Positions 34,107 to 44,475 of a DNA stretch of 64,000 nucleotides are shown here, piece by piece; the first letter of the stretch is position 1, and every line of letters begins with the position of its first letter. The stretch comes from Haemonchus contortus (Eukaryota; Nematoda; Chromadorea; Rhabditida; Trichostrongylidae), in the NCBI GenBank assembly GCA_000469685.2, contig LS997564.1:36660151-36724150 (forward strand). The letters run 5' to 3'. The notes beneath the pieces were generated by a model that worked only from the letters and a program-made list of their open reading frames with translations, made no database searches and was not told the origin of the DNA. The position numbers and the translations under genes were made by a program.

Positions 34107-34734
34107 TTATAATTTAGACAATTTTGCATTAATTTTTTTAAATTTTTGTGAAACATCGGATTTCGTTTGTAAAACTCTGAGGTAATTCTGCAAAAGTCAC
34201 GTCGTTAGCTGAAACTCGAATCGATCTAAATTAAGTCAAGTAATTACCATGGCAGCACTTAACTACTATGAACGCTTTGAGAAGGTTTTGTAAGGAATTC
34301 AAGGCTCAATTGCTGCATGCAAGGGATTAAACTAGAAATAGGAAGGTTCAATCAAGCTAATGGTCCCTAAATCGTTCCTTGACATTTTAATAATCCTAAC
34401 TATCCCTATATGTTGTCATTTTAATCACGGTAATGTGACATTATAGGGTTGAGTGTTTCTAAATTTATATTGTATTTATACGTATAATTATTCCTGTTCT
34501 GATTGTTAGAATGTAGTAGATTATGGGCAATTTGTTTTCGTAACGTAGCCGTTGTCATGTCATAAATAGCAAAAAGGAAAATCCAATTAACGTCGATGAT
34601 TGGATAGAGCCAGTACCGCCTTTTTTCCCTCTCCACTGAGCCTCTCGCCAATAGATTGTTCCTGTTGCTTCATTTTCGACTTCTATTTCGAGTTGTAGTT
34701 GTTTTTCAAAGGATGAAAAATCAAGTCTTTGACG
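34107..34734. other. No supported gene
   Basis: AT-rich with no recognisable element. Confidence 0.4.
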
Positions 34735-34999
34735 TGGGCGATCCTGTTTTGGGAATGCGCCCCCGCAGTCGACTCCCATTTAGAATCGTAGGGGCGTATT
34801 TAGTGTGTATGTGGCCCGGGCGGTGACCAGCCGATCTACAAGCTCATGATGTTATGATTCTCCTAGATGAGTCTTGTACCAGCTCATCGACCCCGAAGGT
34901 GGTAGGCTTGGTTGTCTTAGCCGGATATCGATCCGGTATTCGACCCTGGACCAAGTATGCGTGATAGTGCGCCACTTGCCACTACACCGTCTCCATCCA
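34735..34999 (-). repeat. tRNA-derived SINE
   Basis: GGAATGCGCCCCCGCAGTCG, TCCTAGATGAGTCTTGTACC, GATCCGGTATTCGACCCTGG and GCCACTTGCCACTACACCGT in family order. Confidence 0.8.
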
Positions 35000-35467
35000 G
35001 CTATTCTTTACCAACAAATAATCAATGGCTTGGTTTACTTTTTATCGAATAAAACAAATTCGTCGGCAGAAAATAAAAAATTGAGACGGTCATTTCTCAT
35101 GCAACTTTTTTCCTCGAAGGAACAAATTTATTTTGGAAAATTTGCTGATTCAAAACCGTCCCGAGTGTAGATTTGAAACAGGAATTTTTTGAAACTTCCT
35201 AATCTACAAGCCACAAGATGCCATAAGAGGATTAAGATGATGATTAAGCTTCTCTGTCAGCCATGACAAATGTTTCTCAGAAATAGAAACCCTAGACTCG
35301 TAAAGTACCAGTGCTCTTATGCAATACACTTACTATTCGGCATTTGCTTGAACAAATCTTATTGTTTAGATTCTATTGTTACGATTGGATTATAGGTTAA
35401 AGCTCACAATTGGATTATGGGTTAAACCATACCTATTAGGGTAACTTCATGATAATCGCTGTGCTTT
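35000..35467. other. No supported gene
   Basis: The bases TTAGATTCTATTG... to GGGTTAAAC (about 35365-35425) hold a short near-direct repeat of CACAATTGGATTATGGGTTA type. No gene seen. Confidence 0.4.
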
Positions 35468-35794
35468 CGGTGTAATTAATAAAGGATAAAGGATAAAGTT
35501 TTTGGCGTTAATCAATCCCGTCTGAGGGATGCGCCCCCGCACTCGACTTCCATTCAGAATCGTAGTGGCGTAATGAGTGCGTATGTGGCCAATACAATGA
35601 CTTGCGGTGGCCAGCCGATGTACAAGTCAGTGCTTTTATCCTCCCAGACGAGTCTGGTACCAATTCACCGACCCCGGAGGGATGGAGGGCTTGGTTGGCC
35701 CAGGCGGGCATCGATCCGGGGTTCGAACCCCTGACCGTGCGTGTGATATAGTGCGCCACTTGCCACTACACCACCTCCGCCCGGTGTAATTAAT
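35468..35794 (-). repeat. Full-length tRNA-derived SINE with 13-bp target-site duplication
   Basis: The body is 35481-35781, read on the minus strand. The head is GGCGGAGGTGGTGTAGTGGC, giving an A-box match TGGTGTAGTGG. A B box GGTTCGAACCC follows. Then come a family body, GGGATTGATTAACGCC, and a tail of ACTTTATCC repeated. CGGTGTAATTAAT flanks both sides exactly (35468-35480 and 35782-35794). The structure (pol III boxes, tandem 3' tail, target duplication) is that of a short retroposon moved by a LINE. Confidence 0.9.
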
Positions 35795-36175
35795 ATCGTA
35801 CAATAAATGTCTGAACCAGTAATTCATTTCTGGACGTCTCACAACGTCCAGAAAGGAATTACTGACTGAGTGCTATCCACAATCACCAGTGAAATTAATC
35901 ATATTTCCTATTTTAATCCTTTTTTTTGTTCGCGGTACTGGATTTAGAAGTAATGCTGGTTGAAGGAAGTCGTTAATGTCGTCACTCAGTTTATCTCCCA
36001 TAAATTACTCATTTCTGGTTCACTTATGACATATGGGGTGATTACTATGTCTGTTTACGCAACTGCTGTCAGTAGTTAGTTCCTGAGTGTCCCTAAGGGA
36101 GCCTAGATTCAAAACCCTGTGGGCAATTATCCTACTATATATAACGCGCTAAGTGTGTCTGTTGGTTTGTCTGTC

Positions 36176-36181
<6 letters not shown>

Positions 36182-36212
<31 letters not shown>
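36182..36212. repeat. GT microsatellite
   Basis: About 15 GT units, just inside the Helitron 5' end and preceded by TCTG repeats. Confidence 0.9.
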
Positions 36213-36491
36213 TTGTGTGTTTGACCGGAAATTCATAACTCCGGTCCCCGTCGACCTAGAGAGTTCAAATTTGGTAGGTGTAAGGGGGCCAGGATGGGAA
36301 CACTAATGGCGGGTGGTGGGGCCGGACTCCGCCCACAGGGGGCGGGGTTTGTGCGAATTAAATGTTCGAGCGCAAATTCATAACTCCGGTTCCCGTCGAC
36401 CTAGAGAGTTCAAACTTGGTGGGTGTAAGGGGGGCAGGATGGGAACACTAGTGGTGGGTGGTAGGACCGGACTCCGCCTACAAGGGGCGGG

Positions 36492-36845
36492 GTTTGTGTG
36501 AAAAACGTAAACTTGGATCTAGAGCGTTCAAATTTGGTAGGAATACAGGCGGCAGAGTGGAAACACTTATGGTGGGTGGCAGGACCGGACTCCGCCCACA
36601 AGGGGCGGGGTTTGTGTGAAAAACGTAAACTTGGATCTAGAGCGTTCAAATTTGGTAGGAATACAGGCGGCAGAGTGGAAACACTTATGGTGGGTGGCAG
36701 GACCGGACTCCGCCCACAAGGGGCGGGGTTTGTGTGAAAAACTTAAACTTGGACCTAGAGCGTTCAAATTTGGTAGGAATACAGGCGGCAGGGTGGAAAC
36801 ACTTATGATGGGTGGCAGGACCGGACTCTGCGCACAATGGGGGGG
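36492..36845. repeat. 118-bp minisatellite inside the Helitron
   Basis: Three units start with GTTTGTGTGAAAAAC at 36492, 36610 and 36728, a period of 118. Looser units with TTCAAATTTGGTAGG and GGCGGGGTTTG extend it from about 36230 to 36960. All open frames here are repeat artefacts. Confidence 0.85.
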
Positions 36846-37358
36846 GGGGGGGTTTGAGCGGAAAATCATAACTCCTCAAGGGTGCAGGGCTTATAAAGAT
36901 ATGTCAAAATGGACCTAGAGCGGTCAAACTTAGTAGGAATACAGGAGGCAGGATAGGAACACTGATGATAGGTTGCAAGACCAAACCCCGCCCCAAAGGA
37001 CTGGGCGTGAATAAATACTGTTAGTTCGGACCCAGACCGTTGAAGCTTGAAGGCACAAGGAGTTGGCTGGGAACATTGATGGTAGCTAACATAGTAGACT
37101 CAGCCGCGATGAAGTGTCTGAATACTTTTTTCTCTAAATAATCGCCTTTGTGATATAATGCGATGTTCTATTCGGACACAGCGAAGATGGCTTACAGAAA
37201 AAATCGCTCACAGTTTGAAGCTAATAGTGAGGGTGTACAGCTTTCAAAGAAAAAGTAGAATCCGAAGTGTTATTTGCGCATCATGGTGAGCGCCCGGCGT
37301 AGCCGGGCGAATCCATTAGAAGGAGGGAAGCCCGGCGTTAGCTGGGCGGCCCGACTGG

Positions 37359-38490
37359 TGTTACATAGATAGGGAACCAGAAAAGAAAATTCCTCTGTAC
37401 ATCATTCAAAACAATTCAGACTTAATGAAGTAAAATCTTTCGCTACCCTTACCTTTGAAGAAATTCTGGGTACAATCATACAGAGTACACAGAATTTTTG
37501 CATGCGCAATGCATTTGGATTCCCTGGGAAGTCTCTAGGAAGCGATGTGAAGCAATGAAAAATGCCATCTTTTTGTTTTTCATAGCGAGCCAGCTCGATA
37601 CTGCGGAACCCCCACTCGGCTTTGGGACTCGATCCGTGGTCTGTTTTTCGAATTCTAGTGTGGTAATGGCGCTATCTGTCACTGCGCCACTTTTGCCATT
37701 CTAAGGCAGTAATTTAAATGATGTATAGTTTGAGAGTTTTTTTTGCGATGTCCCTAGGTCTCGCCTTCTATGTATTTGGAAGTGCCGGATGAAGGTTGCA
37801 TTCACTAGAACTGAGAAGTGATTTGCAGAGCTTGGCCCACATTCTTGTCTTCAATTTTCGTATATAATTGTTTACCATCTAAACAACCCTAACCGTCAAC
37901 TGATTAACTTTTGGCCGATTTTGTTGTGCTTCTATCCCCAGGATCCTTTGAATCGGTAAGGATCCTGGGGATAGAAGTTACACACATCCACATCAACTTT
38001 TTATTCCTCATCATTCTTCTTTTTTATCCATGAGATCAGGGAGCAGGTGATAAATCCGAGTGGAGAACAGTTTTAACGAGGTGATACTTTCTTCTAAAAA
38101 CTTCATGGGTATCAAATATGCTGGCTTGTTTTGATATTCAGCGGCAGCCGAGTGTTTGCATGTATTCGTCCCTCCCGTTCATGTGAGGTTTGCCCTCATT
38201 AACGTTTAACGAGCACCTTTGAAATGCATGAAAGTCTTGCAAATGAGCATTTTCCCGAAGAGAGACGAATGGATAGGATTCTGTAAAAGTTTTTGAGCCC
38301 CTTCCTCTAATACGAAGCCACCCGATGGGCTGAATCTATCTGCCCTTTCCATTTACCCATAGCAGCTTCCTCGTAAAGCTGTGAACGAACGCCCAGGAGT
38401 GCCCAACATTCGTTTGTCACTTTTAGAGTAAGCCATGCATTTTGCTTCTTTTTAGAGCAATATTTAGCCACTAATAATATCATTAGTAGC
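37359..38490. other. No supported gene; one perfect hairpin
   Basis: Apart from the hairpin at 37929-37977, and a possible very degenerate SINE in minus orientation at about 37595-37700 (GGACTCGATCC, GCGCCACTTTTGCC), nothing is recognised. Confidence 0.4.
37929..37977. repeat. Perfect 20-bp hairpin
   Basis: Arms 37929-37948 (CTTCTATCCCCAGGATCCTT) and 37958-37977 are exact reverse complements around a 9-base loop TGAATCGGT. It is not flanked by any repeat I recognise. It is not a terminator in the bacterial sense. Confidence 0.85.
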
Positions 38491-38772
38491 GGGGATGGCG
38501 TAGTTGCAAGTGGCGCACTATGACACACACCTGGTCCGGGATCGAATCTTGGATCGATATCCATCGGAGCCTAACCCTTCCACCCTCAGGATCCATTATT
38601 TGGTACCACACTCATCAGGGAGATAAAAGCGCTGACGTGTACATCGTCTCGCCACCGCAACTCATTGTATGGGACACAAACGCACTCAATACGTCACTAC
38701 GATTCTAAATGGAAGTCGAATGCGGGGCTCATCCCTTAGACGGGGTTGACTGGAACCTAAAACTTTGTCCTC
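38491..38772 (+). repeat. tRNA-derived SINE
   Basis: GGGGATGGCGTAGTTGCAAG at the head, GGTCCGGGATCGAATCTTGG at the B box, GATAAAAGCGCTGACGTGTA and a 3' end CCTAAAACTTTGTCC. Confidence 0.85.
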
Positions 38773-39809
38773 TCTATTATTATTAGACATTTGCTATTTT
38801 ACATCGAACTTAACCTTCTTCAACTTCTTTCTCAAAGCTATGCTATGTGTATTCGCACTTTGCTTTTTCTCACTTGCTTCATCACTGATGAGCAGGGAAG
38901 AGGAAAATTTGATTTCCGTCCAAAAGCCATAGCGCAACGAAAGTCGACCAGCTTCTCTGATTGACCCCTTTCAGCAGGGTATCTTGCCGTATTTCTTTCT
39001 GAAAACTTTCTTCATACACAAAGTGATCTTCTTCCTCCTCCCTCTTCTGACTATTTTCCCCATACAACAATGCCAAAGTAAAGTAGAGTTCAGTGCTCCC
39101 ACTTTCATAGGCGGCGTCGGTTTACAAAGTACGGGCTAGATTTGCTTGAAGCCATTCGATCCATACATGCTAATAACTAAGTCTTCAACCTCTGGTTCAC
39201 TTTAAGGATCATAGCGCTCACCACCCATCGAATAGTCTATCCGTTTGATCGGTGATGTGGTGATAATGGGGTATATAGGTAAAGAGAGAGAGAGAAACCA
39301 ACACCTGCTGCTTAGCAATGAATAGCCGCGCTCTGTCAGCAGCCATCTGACTGGTAAAAAGTGGCGCAAGATTAAATTGTCGATAGCTCGGAGCATGGAG
39401 AACGGAAAAGAGACGTCACAGATACCCTATAGTCAGTAACTCGAATTGAACCCAATCCATTAGAGTTCATTCCTAAGTTATTGTACGCTTATTCTTTATT
39501 GCACACCTACTACACGTCCGTAGAATAATATCGATAATTAGCAAGTCTTCAAACAAATATAATGAAAATATAATAAGTATACGATGACTGGGCAGTATAA
39601 TAATAGTAATGAATTGTTATATAGTAATATATGATACCGTACAGTAACATATGATAATGTGTAGTAACATATATTGATGTAAAGTGATAATAGCTTCATA
39701 TAGTAATTGACAATGTAATGATTAAATACAATGTGTTGTAGTATAGCATAGCGTAATATAATATAATGTAATATAATATAATATGGCATAAAGTAAAATA
39801 ATATGATAC
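38773..39809. other. No supported gene; AT-rich approach to microsatellite
   Basis: Bases 39530-39809 are degenerate ATA-rich sequence containing repeated GTAACATATGATA-like words. No gene seen. Confidence 0.4.
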
Positions 39810-39944
39810 AATATAATATAATATAATATAATATAATATAATATAATATAATATAATATAATATAATATAATATAATATAATATAATATAATATAATATA
39901 ATATAATATAATATAATATAATATAATATAATATAGTGTAATAT
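39810..39944. repeat. ATAAT pentanucleotide microsatellite
   Basis: About 25 uninterrupted units of ATAAT. Confidence 0.95.
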
Positions 39945-40850
39945 AATATGAAGTGTTATGATTTCATAAAATACAACGTAGATAATGCTGCTGTTTAATG
40001 TTGAGATATAGCCTCCCTCATAGTACTTCGAAGATGGGCGAGTTTCTCTGGGTATTTCTCAGGTTTGCTCCTTGATTTGAGATGCGTACCCGCGAAGGGG
40101 TGTGGCCTGTAAGTAGGCGGTGTCTTCGAAGTGCAAAGGGCGATTGCAAGCTCTATGCCTCTATAGCTGCATTGTATCGAATGGCAACTTTATTCTAGAT
40201 TAGGTGGAGGCTTATGGTGGAAATAGCAACCGATCAATCCATATCGTTCCATCTGCTGTTCTCAAGTGCCAAGCTTTTCAGTTCACCATGTTCTAGGCTT
40301 TCGGCATATGATTTGGTTCGAATGGACTTCACCATTAGCATAATCAATAGAAGAGCCATTGATGTGCTCGTTACCCTGCTGAAGCCGGCTTGCCCATGAG
40401 ATGAGGAGCGAATAAGCCAGCTGTGACCGATGCGGTTCGTGGTTGACTGAGTAGCTGGCTGGGCTGGGTGATTGGCTGTCTTCTGAATCGCCTGCTGAGG
40501 GCGCTGTTCGTATCGATCGCGACGGCGGCTTCTCGCATGCTTGACGCTACTTATCTACCTCCATCGGCCTATAATCGAGTTACTTTAGACTTCTGAATGT
40601 CTGTAAATACTCGCCGAAGCTTACGACGCCGACCATACCCTGCGACTGAGTCACGTAGTCGCGAAACTACATTAACTTCCATTTTGACGAGGTCTTTGAG
40701 CTTTTCTTCGGTAATTCGAAGCGTCCGGGTAGTTTGAGAGAGCTCTCCCGTAATGGTGAAAGGAGCTCAAAAAACTGTGAGGCGCTCAGTTGCAAATCTG
40801 ACACTTTCAAGGGGAGTGTCAGATGACACGACTCCTCTTCGGAATGCCAG
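39945..40850. other. No supported gene
   Basis: Unique sequence with no recognised motif. The frame at 40214-40399 has no supporting context. Confidence 0.4.
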
Positions 40851-40859
40851 CTAGCAATG

Positions 40860-42130
40860 CGGAAAGCTCCGCTCTATTTTCTCAATCTTTTCTCCCTTTT
40901 TCAAACATCTTTTTTTCTCGTTTATTCATTCTCTCTTGTTTTTCATCCTCCTTCCACCTTCTTCGCTTCCCAAATTTTTGAGTTCGACACCTACCTACTA
41001 TTACCAATGGCTACTGACTCAATCATCTTCAGTATTTCCTTATTCTTCCACCCAGTTTTTGGGTACTTTCTGGGACATTTCATTCATTTATTCGATTATT
41101 CATTCATTCATTCATTCATTCATTCATTCATTCATTCATTCATTCATTCATTCATTCATTCAACTATTCAATCCCTCGGTCAGGCACTCATCCAGTCAAT
41201 CTTGCATCCATCCATGAATCGACTCCTTCATCACAACCGATCTTTCAATTCTACCTCCTTCATGTTTTCTTTCCTTTCATACTCTTTTTGCTGCTCTTCC
41301 CTTTTTCCTTCTCTCCGATTCCTCTCTTTCCATCGTTTAGTTCCTCGTAGGACATTATTTCAGGCATTCTTTCCTTCACTCTACCTCTTTTCTTATCCAT
41401 CCGTTCAAGCTTAGGCATTTTTCTTCTCTTATCAATTTTCATTACTTTTTTGTTTTTTCTTTCTTTTTTTCTTATCTCCATCAATATTCTTACAATTCAG
41501 CCCCCGAATGAGTGCCTTCAATTTGAATTCAACCCGTTCATTTGTTCTCGGTCACCACTGATACGTTTCCTTCTAAACCTTTCTATTTTTAATACTTTCC
41601 TCTTCTTTCCCTGTGTTCCTTCCTACTTTCCCTTTCCCCCTTCTTTTGCAGTTTTCCATTGCACATGATGCTTTGCTTTTTTTATAAGGCACCGTCTACT
41701 TTCAGGCCACACCCGTCGGCGGTTCTATTTCCCTGTCTTCCTTTTTTCTCTATTTTCTTTCGCACTTATCTTTCTGCGATGTCTATTTTTCTTTTTGAAC
41801 CCTCTGCTGTTCTATTTTGGATGAATTCAATAGATGGTTTTCAATATTTTGCTTGTCGTTCCCTTCTACTCTAACTCAACTTATTTTTTATTTATTTAGT
41901 TATTAAACTACCCCCTCTTTCTCTTTTCTTTCTTCCACTCTTTTTTCTTTCTTTCTTTTGTGCACTCTTTCTTTCGTTTAAGCCTTAATTCCATCTTTAT
42001 TCCTTTTCTCTATCATTCCTTTTTCTTTTGAACCTTTAAGTATTTCTCTCTTTCTTCCCCTCTTCACTTTTGTCTCTCCCCCCCCCCCTCCCCTCCTTTA
42101 TACGATTCCTTTGTTCCCTCTCACACTGAT
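40860..42130. repeat. Pyrimidine-rich low-complexity tract with TTCA repeats
   Basis: The plus strand is dominated by T and C for about 1.2 kb, with a run of about 17 ATTC units at 41095-41162 and a C-run near 42078. The long frames (40857-41414 and others) are products of composition; their repeated FIHS-type residues come directly from the tetranucleotide. Confidence 0.85.
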
Positions 42131-42715
42131 TGGACCTGGTGTTCGTTGTGGACTTCTTTGTGCATGTAGTCCATCGTTGCCTTACTTATTTTTACCCTCT
42201 TTGTTTGCTTTGTCTTTTTTATATTTTCATTCTCTATTCTGGATAATTGCCTGATAAGCTAGGGAAGAGCTTCTGTGAATCCGTATACTGTAAGTAAATT
42301 AGAGGTAGCAAAGAGGGAAGTCACGTATCTACAGTAAGATCCTTATCCCAAAAAGTATCAGCTATACTGCCCAACTCATTGTTGGTGAGATACTCAGTAC
42401 TTCTTCTCTTCCCAGGGCAATCATGTTTAATTCTGATTATACCCGGAACAATGGATCATAGCCGGCACAAACCTATAAAGGAATCGAGTGCGCGTCGCAT
42501 CAAAGAGCAGAGTGAACATTCTAAGGTTGGCTCACAAATATATGGGGCGATAGGACTTTGTGTTTTCAATTTTTGTTTATGAATGCGATCTTTCTTGGAC
42601 CACTCACTTGAAAGCGTCCTTCGAGGCACCATATGGGCGACAAATCGCTTCGGTTTGCTGTCTTGAGGTCATTTGTCAGGAACAGCGTCCATTCCCACTC
42701 TTTCCCATGCTTGTA
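42131..42715. other. Intergenic or intronic sequence
   Basis: Holds the weak candidate exon at 42424-42522; otherwise nothing recognised. Confidence 0.4.
42424..42522 (+). CDS. Candidate short coding exon (weak)
   Basis: An open stretch containing MDHSRHKPIKESSARRIKEQ then SEHSK is followed by AAG and GTTGGC, a possible donor. It is hydrophilic and not low complexity, unlike its surroundings. No acceptor, partner exon or homologue can be identified, so it may be chance. Confidence 0.2.
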
Positions 42716-43641
42716 TTAGGTTGATGCATAATTATTGCGGATTTTTTCGCGGCTTTTTTTCTCCCGAAAGCGTTTAACTATTGAGTTCGGGTTTTTTCTA
42801 GAAATGATCTACTTGATTTCCTCTACAAGAATATACTTAAGAGTCCATCCGCATATTCGCGAAATTAGGCTTAACTACTTCGAGAAAGATTGGAAGGTGG
42901 CACAATCATTCCGCTATCTCAGTAACTTTTCGACGGTCAAATCGGCGATCGAACAATCAGCCAGAGCCAACCAAGAAATGGGATCTCCCCCTAAATCTGC
43001 CATATTCACCAGCAGAAACTTTTATGAACTATCTCGTCAACCGTTCATCGAAAAAATGGCTAGAGAACAGAAGTTACGTCGATTGGGATGACTTGATGAC
43101 CGATGTCAAGGCGTGGATCGCCCGTAAGGATCAAAACTTCATCGCTTTTGGGATCCGACTAACTAATCAATGGGAAGCAGTGCTTGACGTAGATGGTAAA
43201 TAAGTTCCGGAGTAATTATTTGAATATGTCTTTGCTTAGTATTTCTGTAAATTCTTTAGGTAAAATTTGCTGGAAAAATCCGCAATAATTACTCATCAAC
43301 TTAATATATAGAGGCAGGTAGAATGCAGGAAAATGGAAAATATCCAAATGTTTGACCGTATTTGACCGTGTTTGACCATCAGGACATCATGTGTACTTTC
43401 ACTAGATCACCTAATGAACGATCGCTGAAAAGTTACTGAGATCGCGGAATGAGTGCGCCACCTTCCAATCTTTCTCGAAGTAGTTAAGCCTAATTTCGCT
43501 AATATGCGGATGGTTTCTTGAGTATATTCTTGTAGAGGAAATCAAGTAGATCATTTCTAGAGAAAACCCGAACTCAGTATTCAAAATCATCGAGAGAAAA
43601 AAAGCCGCGAAAAAATCCGCAATAATTATGCATCAACCTAA
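42716..43641 (+). mobile_element. Composite mariner derivative with inverted 5' ends
   Basis: The left end TTAGGTTGATGCATAATTAT (42716, after TA) is matched by an internal mariner 3' end at about 43272-43304 and again by an inverted copy of the 5' 195 bases at 43447-43641, which ends before TA. Residual coding on the plus strand: IREIRLNYFEKDWKVAQSF near the N-terminal helix-turn-helix, and WEAVLDVDGK before a stop at about 43204, like a mariner C-terminus. The catalytic centre is missing. Confidence 0.75.
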
Positions 43642-44281
43642 TAACAATAGCAAATTACGATATTTCACCCGTAGGATCCCATCCACACATGTTTGATCCT
43701 TAAAGTATGCAGGGCCCTGAATTACGTGTATGATGTTAAGGATTATAAAACTTTTTCATTAATACTCCTCAAACTCATAGCCAAGATTGGATAGTTTCAA
43801 ACGGTGCCGCTTCCAGATGTACTGTAGCGTATAGTCAAATCCTGGGTCGATTTCCACTCTTAGTTACTGGGCCTTCAAGATGTTCTATACGTTATGCACT
43901 GGGAACGGTAGCGTGTTAACAGATTTTGACTCCATTTCGACCCAGATCTATAGGGCCTATAGGACTGTTCTGCAGTTTATGTTCTGAGACCGAATCGTGG
44001 ACCTTGGGAAGAACATGCTCATCATAGTTACCGCTGGATACATTGGAGAAATTATGTAGTAGGAGGCTAGGGTTAGCCAAATCCCTGCCCTTTTGAAACT
44101 GGTGGGAGGAGTCGCCTAAAGTTGCCCGAGGTGGAGGTGGGGCAGTGCTAAAATACACGCCATCGCACGCATAAGCTCAAAATCGTATCCCGAACCGGAA
44201 CCCACCCAATTCAGCTGAGTCTTCCTCCTTCTCAAGTACACCACTTTATTATTTGAATACTTGTATTTATGTAAATATAAT
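43642..44281. other. No supported gene
   Basis: No recognisable element. Confidence 0.4.
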
Positions 44282-44475
44282 GGCCTGGTACAACAGAGCG
44301 TTCGATCTCTCTGGGATGGACTGGTTAAGACCAGGCTCATCTGTGAAGGTCATAGAACTGACTTGAACATCACCGAGGCTCTGCAACTACCTGCATAGAC
44401 CACATATCCGTTTACTGCGATTCTGAATAGAGTTAGGGCTCATGGCCCGTCCCAAAGTAAGATTGATCAGCCCCA
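44282..44475 (+). repeat. Degenerate SINE
   Basis: GGTTAAGACCAGGCTCATCT, ACTGACTTGAACATC and CTGCGATTCTGAATAGAGTT resemble the 3' two-thirds of the SINE family, with many changes. Confidence 0.5.

Larger units (their letters stand above)
36130..37358 (+). mobile_element. Non-autonomous Helitron
   Basis: The 5' end is TCCTACTATATATAACGCGC after an A. The 3' end is a GCCCGGC/GCTGGGC hairpin (about 37330-37347) followed 11 bases later by CTGG and then T. This fits the Helitron pattern of TC start, CTRR end, subterminal hairpin and A-T insertion site without duplication. A second GC hairpin (CGCCCGGCGTAGCCGGGCG, about 37292-37310) lies just upstream. The interior has no Rep/helicase and consists largely of tandem repeats. 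Confidence 0.7.

Noticed and set aside
35700..35781. tRNA-like sequence with A and B boxes
   Set aside because: It has a target-site duplication and many dispersed copies with the same 3' body, so it is a SINE head and not a tRNA gene.
36313..36918. Several overlapping open frames of 60-100 residues on both strands
   Set aside because: They are read-outs of the 118-bp minisatellite; the period is not a multiple of three and both strands are open.
40857..41414. A 185-residue open frame with a hydrophobic start and HSFI repeats
   Set aside because: It lies in a pyrimidine-rich tract and is produced by an ATTC microsatellite; composition alone explains it.
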